Source: Halobellus rarus (GTDB taxonomy: Archaea > Halobacteriota > Halobacteria > Halobacteriales > Haloferacaceae). Taken from it: a DNA stretch of 64,000 nt. The notes under the pieces are model-generated. The model worked only from the letters and a program-made list of their open reading frames with translations. It had not been told where the DNA came from and made no database searches. The translations under genes and the position numbers were made by a program. The stretch's first letter is position 1, and the number at the start of each line of letters is the position of its first letter. Location: positions 185,527 to 249,526 of the forward strand of contig NZ_JANHDI010000008.1 of assembly GCF_024494595.1 (NCBI RefSeq), in the 5' to 3' direction. Positions 59,238 to 64,000 of this stretch are shown one piece after another.

Positions 59238-59834
59238 ATGCCGAGTGTGGAGTGCGATCCCGACGTCGCACGCGAACGGCTCGAAGCCGCCGGCGTCGCG
59301 GTCGAAGCGGGTAACACCGACTACGAGCGCTGGCGCGCCGAGCGGGGAGAGGCGACCGCCGTCGCCTACGACGATAAGGTCGTCGTGCAGGGGTCGCGGC
59401 CGACGGATCTCCTGGCGTTGCTCCGCGGGGACGGTGGCGGACGGGCCCACGTCTACTTCGACGGCGCGAGTCGTGGCAATCCAGGACCGGCCGCGATCGG
59501 GTGGGTGATCGTCACGAGCGACGGGATCGTCGCCGAGGGCAGCGACCGAATCGGCGAGACGACCAACAACCGCGCCGAGTACGAGGCGCTCAAGCGGGGG
59601 CTCTCGGCCGCCCGGGACTACGGATTCGACGAGGTCGACGTCCGCGGGGACTCCCAGCTGATCGTCCGGCAGGTGAAAGGCGAGTACGACACCAACAACC
59701 CGGAACTCCGCGAGCGACGCGTCAGGGTGCTAGAGCTGCTGGACTCCTTCGAGCGGTGGTCGCTCGAACACGTACCGAGAGCGGTAAACGATCGCGCGGA
59801 CTCACTAGCGAACGAGGCGCTCGACGATGCCTGA
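59238..59834 (+). CDS. rnhA: Ribonuclease HI with N-terminal extension
   Basis: 198 residues from the ATG at 59238 (MPSVECDPDV). Residues 69-198 are the RNase HI domain: VYFDGASRGNPGPAAIGW (Asp75), NNRAEYEAL (Glu114), VRGDSQLIVRQVKGEY (Asp138) and VPRAVNDRADSLANEAL (fourth Asp at about 185). It cuts the RNA strand of RNA-DNA hybrids. The first 65 residues, seen in haloarchaeal RNase HI, carry a DYERWRAERGEATAVAY stretch of unknown role. It overlaps the next gene by 8 bases. Confidence 0.94.
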   Translation: MPSVECDPDVARERLEAAGVAVEAGNTDYERWRAERGEATAVAYDDKVVVQGSRPTDLLALLRGDGGGRAHVYFDGASRGNPGPAAIGWVIVTSDGIVAEGSDRIGETTNNRAEYEALKRGLSAARDYGFDEVDVRGDSQLIVRQVKGEYDTNNPELRERRVRVLELLDSFERWSLEHVPRAVNDRADSLANEALDDA

Positions 59835-60531
59835 GGATGAAACTCCAGTGGACGACCTGGGACAGAGAAACGACGGCTCGGCGGCCGGCACCGACGATTC
59901 ACCGGCGGCCGAGGCCGACGATGGCCCGGCGGCCGAGAGGGACGAAGAGCCGACGACTGCGACGGACGGTGCGTCGACGGCCGCGATCGATTCCCCGCCC
60001 GGAGAGGCCGTCGACGAGGCCGAGCGACTGACCAGACTGGCGAGAGAGGCGGCGGTCGAGGCGGCCGCCGAGGCGTACCGCGAACGCCGCGACGACCTCG
60101 TCGACGAGCACGATTTCACCGCCCGCGTTCGCGAGGAGGACGACACGCTGGTACTCTACCCCGAGGAGTGGGTCGAAGACGGCACCGTCCAGTTCGGACG
60201 GATCGAGAACACCGACCGCGCGGTGGAGGTATCGCTGTCGGGCCCCGACCACGGCGCGGAGTGGGACGCTGTCGAGGAAGCAAATCGAGCGATCGTCGAC
60301 GACGTCGAGAGAGAATACGGCCCCGACCACGCCGCCAACGTCCGCGCCTTCGCGGACTTTATGAGCAATCACTACCTGAAGCGCGTCGACGACGCAACCG
60401 AGGCCGAAAGAGAGGAATTCCTCACGGAGTACTTCCAGCGGAACGTGTGGCCGTCGGACGCGCAGGAATCCATCGTCGCCGAGAGCGTCGATCTCGTGAA
60501 CGAGGTCGGCGACGACGTGCCCGGACCCTGA
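59827..60531 (+). CDS. Conserved haloarchaeal protein of unknown function, coupled to rnhA
   Basis: 234 residues, overlapping rnhA by 8 bases and so translationally coupled. Residues 1-60 are an acidic Ala/Asp/Glu/Thr-rich tail, probably disordered. From about 65 to 234 there is a mixed domain (LAREAAVEAAAEAYRERRDDL, VREEDDTLVLYPEEWVE, NVRAFADFMSNHYLKRVDDA, EFLTEYFQRNVWPS). No Cys, no membrane helix and no enzyme motif. I recall rnhA-linked genes of this kind in haloarchaea (possibly DUF7108), without known function. Confidence 0.8.
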   Translation: MPEDETPVDDLGQRNDGSAAGTDDSPAAEADDGPAAERDEEPTTATDGASTAAIDSPPGEAVDEAERLTRLAREAAVEAAAEAYRERRDDLVDEHDFTARVREEDDTLVLYPEEWVEDGTVQFGRIENTDRAVEVSLSGPDHGAEWDAVEEANRAIVDDVEREYGPDHAANVRAFADFMSNHYLKRVDDATEAEREEFLTEYFQRNVWPSDAQESIVAESVDLVNEVGDDVPGP

Positions 60532-60546
60532 GCCGTTTACGGCCTC

Positions 60547-60906
60547 TTATCGGTGCGTTTCGACGAGATCCGAGAGCTCCGCGGCGCGTTCGTCGTCGGC
60601 GACGAACTTCGCGAACATCCAGTCGAACTGATCCAAGAGCGCGTCGTGGCCCGCCTCGGTGAGTTCGTACTGGTTCGTCCGCTTGTCGAGTTCGCTCTTC
60701 TCGACGAGTCCCATCTCGACGAGGTCGTCGAGGTTGGGGTACAGCCGGCCGTGGTTGACCTCCGTCCCGTAGTAGGACTCGAGCTGTCGCTTGATAGCGA
60801 GGCCGTACATCGGTTCCTCGGAGAGGATCACGAGAATATTCTGTTGGAACGCCGTAAGGTCACGCACTACGCTATCTGCCTCGGTAACTGTTTGTGCCTC
60901 TGACAT
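60547..60906 (-). CDS. PadR-family transcriptional regulator
   Basis: 119 residues from the ATG at 60906 (MSEAQTVTEAD). A PadR winged helix: LTAFQQNILVILSEEPMYGLAIKRQLESYYG, HGRLYPNLDDLVEMGLVEKSELDKRTNQYELTEAG, followed by a C-terminal helix for dimerisation. Longer in-frame readings upstream run through AT-rich promoter sequence and are rejected. A TATA-like TTAAATATC lies 20-30 bp before the start. Convergent with the rnhA-linked gene (15 bp between stops). Target unknown; the 292-bp upstream gap (60907-61198) is AT-rich and is shared with ppa. Confidence 0.92.
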   Translation of the reverse strand: MSEAQTVTEADSVVRDLTAFQQNILVILSEEPMYGLAIKRQLESYYGTEVNHGRLYPNLDDLVEMGLVEKSELDKRTNQYELTEAGHDALLDQFDWMFAKFVADDERAAELSDLVETHR

Positions 60907-61169
60907 ACCGGAGTCAAAGTCACCGTGATATTTAACGCTTCCCAACGCGCCCTCTGGAGAGGCATTATCGCCTGTATTCGGCCTATGGGGCCCGGCAATC
61001 GATCGATTAGCACAGTGTAACAAAGACCGATTAACCCCAAAAATGTATATTTGAAGACAAAATTGGATGCTCTTCGACGAATATCCACAGAGCATTCTAC
61101 CGCGAATATCCGCTCCTGTGCGGTTGTGAACACGAATCACGGTCGGTACGCCGTAACGATGCGAAAGGA

Positions 61170-61176
61170 CTTTTTG
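61170..61176 (+). promoter_or_regulatory. TATA-like box of the pyrophosphatase gene
   Basis: CTTTTTG with an upstream GCGAAAGG (BRE-like) lies 23-29 bp before the ATG of ppa, suggesting a leaderless transcript. Confidence 0.5.
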
Positions 61177-61198
61177 CCCGTTCGGAGACACTGCAGGT

Positions 61199-61732
61199 AT
61201 GTCGAACCTCTGGAAAGACATCGAGACCGGACCGGACGCGCCGGACGTCGTCTACGCTGTCGTCGAGTGTCTGAAGGGCGAGCGGAACAAGTACGAATAC
61301 GACAAGGACGTCCCGGGCGTCGTCCTCGACCGAGTGCTCCACTCGAACGTTCACTACCCCTCCGATTACGGCTTCCTCCCGCAGACGTACTACGACGACG
61401 AGGACCCCTTCGACATCCTCGTACTGGTCGAAGACCAAACGTTCCCGGGTTGTATCATCGAGGCACGCCCCGTCGCGCTGATGGAGATGGACGACGACGG
61501 CGAGAAAGACGACAAAGTGATCGCCGTCCCCGACGAGGACCCGCGATACGACGACGTTCAGGACGTCGACGACCTCACCGACCAGCAGAAGGCCGAGATC
61601 GCCGAATTCTTCGAGACCTACAAGAACCTCGAAGCGGGCAAGGAGACGGAGACGCTCGGCTGGGACGACGCTGCGGCCGCGAAGGACGCCATCGAGCACG
61701 CGATGGACCTCTACGAGGAGAACTTCGCGTAA
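61199..61732 (+). CDS. ppa: Inorganic pyrophosphatase, soluble (family I)
   Basis: 177 residues. It hydrolyses pyrophosphate in the cytoplasm. Signatures: FNKYEYDK-type ERNKYEYDKD, NVHYPSDYGFLPQTYYDDEDPFDILVL with the metal-binding Asp cluster DEDPFD, and MEMDDDGEKDDKVIAVP. Length and order match family I enzymes. A 19-base direct repeat with one mismatch, GTAACGCG-TGTTTCAGCG, overlaps its stop codon (61729-61747 and 61760-61778). Confidence 0.97.
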   Translation: MSNLWKDIETGPDAPDVVYAVVECLKGERNKYEYDKDVPGVVLDRVLHSNVHYPSDYGFLPQTYYDDEDPFDILVLVEDQTFPGCIIEARPVALMEMDDDGEKDDKVIAVPDEDPRYDDVQDVDDLTDQQKAEIAEFFETYKNLEAGKETETLGWDDAAAAKDAIEHAMDLYEENFA

Positions 61733-61778
61733 CGCGTTGTTTCAGCGGCACCCGTTCGTGTAACGCGCTGTTTCAGCG
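61729..61778. repeat. Direct repeat across the ppa stop codon
   Basis: Two 19-bp copies of GTAACGCG(T/C)TGTTTCAGCG, at 61729-61747 and 61760-61778, spaced 31 bp apart. The first includes the ppa stop. Each copy has a possible weak stem. Nothing else explains them; they may mark a local duplication in the 3' region. Confidence 0.55.
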
Positions 61779-61998
61779 TTCAGGACTCGACGTTCGCGCC
61801 ACGTTCTCGTTTCCCGTCGGGAGAGCTCGGATAGGCCTCGATCTCGGGATGTCTCGGGTCCCGCTCTCGACCGCGGTGAGGGTTCGTCCAGACGTTCCGA
61901 CCGCCTCTGATATATCTACCAGTAATCCCTGCAGCGCTGGCGGATAATTTATGCGTATGGGTAATCTTTTGCGGGTGGAAAGCCAACGTCCAATCGTG

Positions 61999-62130
61999 AT
62001 GGCCGCCAGTAAACCGCGCCTCGGTGTCGCTCACCCGACAGTCGTTCCCGGTGACCCCACTGCGGGGGGCGACGACGAGGCACTGACTGACGAGGCGAGC
62101 GACGAGGACGCCGAGGAACGGGACACGTAG
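61999..62130 (+). CDS. Possible 43-residue acidic small protein
   Basis: The ATG at 61999 opens a 43-residue frame ending TAG at 62130. It begins MAASKPRLGVAHPTVVPG and ends in a strongly acidic tail (EASDEDAEERD), a haloarchaeal composition. A TATA-like CTTTTGC stretch lies about 30 bp upstream, and AT-rich sequence precedes that. No domain recognised. The rest of the 485-bp gap between ppa and the rhomboid gene holds only the direct repeat. Confidence 0.35.
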   Translation: MAASKPRLGVAHPTVVPGDPTAGGDDEALTDEASDEDAEERDT

Positions 62131-62217
62131 GCCACTCGATCGCGAGGGTCGGAATCGCGACACGCCTCGCCGGGCGGAGGGGAACCGCTTTTACTCCCGC
62201 CGTGACTACGGAGAGTG

Positions 62218-63165
62218 ATGGCTACCTGCGACGAGTGCGGGGCACACGAGAATATGCCGTACCAGTGTCGACGGTGCGGACAGACCTTCTGCGCCGAGCA
62301 CCGGCTGCCGGAGAACCACGACTGTCCGGGGCTCGGTGACTGGGACGATCCCTCTGGAGTGTTCGACAGCGGCTTCGACGACTCGGTCCGGGACCGTGGT
62401 GGCGGATCCACCTCGAGGGGCTTCGCCGATCGGATCCTCGGCAGGGGCGGTCCCCTGGGGTACTTCCGCGGGAACATGAGCTACGTCTTCCTCGGCGTGA
62501 TGTGGGTCACCTTCGCGCTGCAGTTCTTCGTCTTTCCCCTGCTCCTCGGCGCGTCGCCGCGGAGCAGCCTCTGGCAGGCGGCGTTCGTGCTCTCGCCCGG
62601 CCACATCGAGTACGTCTGGACGTGGTTCACCTCCATCTTCGCCCACGGGGGATTCACGCATATCGCGTTCAACAGCATCGCGCTGTACTTCTTCGGCCCG
62701 GTCGTCGAGCAGTACCTCGACACGAAGCGCTTCACGGCGCTGTTCTTCGGGGCGGGTATCGTCGCCGGCCTCGCTCAGGTGCTCTCGACGCTCCTGACGG
62801 TCGGCCCCTTCGGCGCGGGCGTCGTCGGCGCGTCCGGGGCGATTATGGGCGTCCTCGGCGTTCTCACCGTGTTGAACCCGAACCTGAAGGTGTATCTGTA
62901 CTTCATCATCCCGATGCCGCTCTGGGTGCTGACGTTCGGCTTCGCCGCGTTCAGCATCGTCGCCGGATTCGGCGTCTCCGCCGGCGGCGGCGTGATCGGG
63001 GGCAACGTCGCCCACCTCGCACATCTCGCCGGACTCCTCGTCGGCCTCGCCTACGGCGTCCGCGTGAAAGGCCGCGTCGGCGTCCCGAAATCGCTGCAGT
63101 TCGGGGGCGGCCGGGGCGGTCCCGGCGGTCCGGGCGGACCGGGTGGCCCCGGCGGACGGTTCTGA
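62218..63165 (+). CDS. Rhomboid protease with N-terminal AN1-type zinc finger
   Basis: 315 residues from the ATG at 62218; a CTTTTAC box 24-30 bp upstream suggests a leaderless transcript. Residues 1-40 are an AN1 zinc finger with Cys4, Cys7, Cys17, Cys20, Cys25, His28, His34 and Cys36. Six transmembrane helices follow from about residue 86. The intramembrane catalytic pair is Ser206 in GASGAIMG and His269 in HLAHLAGLLVG. A C-terminal tail is made of GGPGGP repeats. Rhomboids cleave within membranes; the AN1 finger may recruit ubiquitin-like-tagged substrates, which is inference. Confidence 0.93.
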   Translation: MATCDECGAHENMPYQCRRCGQTFCAEHRLPENHDCPGLGDWDDPSGVFDSGFDDSVRDRGGGSTSRGFADRILGRGGPLGYFRGNMSYVFLGVMWVTFALQFFVFPLLLGASPRSSLWQAAFVLSPGHIEYVWTWFTSIFAHGGFTHIAFNSIALYFFGPVVEQYLDTKRFTALFFGAGIVAGLAQVLSTLLTVGPFGAGVVGASGAIMGVLGVLTVLNPNLKVYLYFIIPMPLWVLTFGFAAFSIVAGFGVSAGGGVIGGNVAHLAHLAGLLVGLAYGVRVKGRVGVPKSLQFGGGRGGPGGPGGPGGPGGRF

Positions 63166-63168
63166 TAT

Positions 63169-63978
63169 ATGGATCCGATCCGCTCGGAATTCGTTCCCGA
63201 CGCCTCGCTGACCCGCGAGGAAATGGAATCTCTCCAGCGGGAGGTCGCGGCGGCCGCGACGTGGGCTGACGTGTTCGACTTCGATCCCGGATCGATCGGA
63301 GCCGGTGGGGACCTCGCCACCGACGGCGACGCTCGACAGGCGACGCTCCCTCCCGAATCCCCTCTCCCACTCGTCGCCGGCGTCGATCAGGCGTTCCTCG
63401 ACGACCGCGCGGTGAGCGTCGTGGTCGTCCGCCGCGGGGACGAAATCGTCGAGCGCGCCCACGCCGTGACCGATCTGGAGATCCCCTACATTCCCGGCCT
63501 GCTCGCCTTCCGCGAGGGCGGGCCGATCCTCGCCGCGTTCGCGGAACTGGAGTCTGAACCGGATCTCGTCGTCTTCGACGGCAGCGGCCGCATCCACTAC
63601 AGACAGGCCGGATTGGCGACGCATATCGGCGTCACCCTCGACGTCCCGAGCGTCGGCGTCGCGAAGGGATTGCTTTGTGGGACACCCGACGACGTCGTCG
63701 ACGGGCGTCCCGAGGGCTGGCGCACGCCGATCAGAGCCGACGACGACGTCGAGAACGCGGAGCCGGGAGAGACGATCGGCCACGCGCTCCAGTCCAAGCA
63801 GTACGACTCGCGACCGATCGTCAATCCGATCTACGTCAGCCCCGGCCACCGGGTCGCCGTCGACACCGGGACCGACCTCGTCGAGCGACTCTGTGACGGC
63901 TACAAACTCCCGGAACCGACGCGGCTCGCGGACGCCTACGCCGACGAGGTGAAGCGGAACGTGGCGTCGGGGGGGTGA
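63169..63978 (+). CDS. nfi: Endonuclease V
   Basis: 269 residues, starting 3 bp after the rhomboid stop and probably cotranscribed. It cleaves near deaminated bases (inosine) in DNA. Active-site set: Asp73 (VAGVDQAFL), Glu116 in the IPYIPGLLAFRE motif, Asp137 (VVFDGSGR) and Lys166 (GVAKGLL), with a conserved His152. Length exceeds the bacterial enzyme (about 225) because of a longer N-terminus (about 65 residues) typical of haloarchaea. Ends 22 bp from the window edge. Confidence 0.95.
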   Translation: MDPIRSEFVPDASLTREEMESLQREVAAAATWADVFDFDPGSIGAGGDLATDGDARQATLPPESPLPLVAGVDQAFLDDRAVSVVVVRRGDEIVERAHAVTDLEIPYIPGLLAFREGGPILAAFAELESEPDLVVFDGSGRIHYRQAGLATHIGVTLDVPSVGVAKGLLCGTPDDVVDGRPEGWRTPIRADDDVENAEPGETIGHALQSKQYDSRPIVNPIYVSPGHRVAVDTGTDLVERLCDGYKLPEPTRLADAYADEVKRNVASGG

Positions 63979-64000
63979 CGAGGCGGAGGGTGGCATCGGA

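Noticed and set aside
58866-59271. Minus-strand frames with YRLRQSWEKMAYSRHP-like text, suggesting a broken gene
   Set aside because: A start (MSEWYLVDS) is followed by a stop after 14 codons, and the continuation needs a frameshift. The rest is Arg/Pro/Ser-rich, so a pseudogene cannot be supported.
1-64000. CRISPR arrays, insertion sequences, integrases, rRNA genes and origins
   Set aside because: No regularly spaced repeats, no transposase or recombinase motifs and no rRNA or Orc/Cdc6 genes were seen on either strand.

Overview
The window is high-GC DNA from a halophilic archaeon (class Halobacteria; genus not determined). The evidence is proteins very rich in Asp and Glu, two transcription factor B genes, glycerol-1-phosphate dehydrogenase for archaeal lipids, a halocyanin, Tat-dependent secretion signals, an AglD-type glycosyltransferase, a HalOD1 protein, and many start codons placed about 25 bp after a TATA-like box, as expected for leaderless transcripts. 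I see no rRNA, tRNA, CRISPR array, transposase or integrase. About 62 protein genes can be supported.

Layout. 0-6.6 kb (minus strand): a cut-off gene, an alpha/beta hydrolase, the MeaB GTPase with the B12-binding subunit of methylmalonyl-CoA mutase, a GAF/PAS sensor, and an S9 peptidase. 6.7-11.8 kb: a 2-oxoacid dehydrogenase cluster of E1 alpha, E1 beta and an AcoX-like protein, facing an unusual E2 protein fused to an OsmC domain; no E3 gene is present. 11.9-14.4 kb: small proteins, then a halocyanin facing membrane proteins that include a CopD-like one. 14.4-19.8 kb (minus): a glycosyltransferase, a DUF420 protein, egsA, a LysE exporter, a GDT1-type transporter and a SirR/MntR regulator with a perfect palindromic operator at its own promoter. 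19.9-24.1 kb: a threonine-synthase-like protein without the PLP lysine, a flavin oxidoreductase, a phosphoesterase and a membrane-anchored J-domain protein.

24.2-32.3 kb (plus): central metabolism and translation, namely PEP synthase, MfnA-type decarboxylase, methionyl-tRNA synthetase and pyruvate kinase. PEP synthase and pyruvate kinase catalyse opposite directions of the PEP/pyruvate step. 32.4-39.6 kb (plus): a run of membrane and signalling genes, namely a 50-residue ORF coupled to a membrane Mrr-like protein, a 7TM histidine kinase, NfeD, a beta-propeller lipoprotein, an SPFH protein, and a winged-helix regulator with a secretion-signal-like N-terminus. 39.6-46.2 kb: a lipoprotein, a small winged-helix protein, AglD-like glycosyltransferase/flippase, a DUF84 NTPase, a BtuF-like protein, a complete TFB and a zinc-ribbon membrane protein.

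46.2-51.4 kb is sparse and richer in A+T. It holds mostly small regulatory proteins: a DUF7344-type wHTH protein, a DUF7511-type small protein, a DisA_N protein, HalOD1 and two divergent TrmB paralogs. This is the most accessory-looking part. 51.4-64 kb returns to housekeeping genes: archaeal-type 3-dehydroquinate synthase, a GNAT protein, a radical SAM protein, a TRAM protein, NreA, a TFB with no zinc-ribbon cysteines, RNase HI, a PadR regulator, pyrophosphatase, an AN1-rhomboid protease and endonuclease V.

The best leads are the E2-OsmC fusion, the lysine-less threonine synthase homolog, the SirR-GDT1 module with its operator, the 32.4-39.6 kb membrane cluster, the cysteine-less TFB, the DisA_N protein with an altered RHR motif, and a long two-arm inverted repeat at the end of the radical SAM gene.
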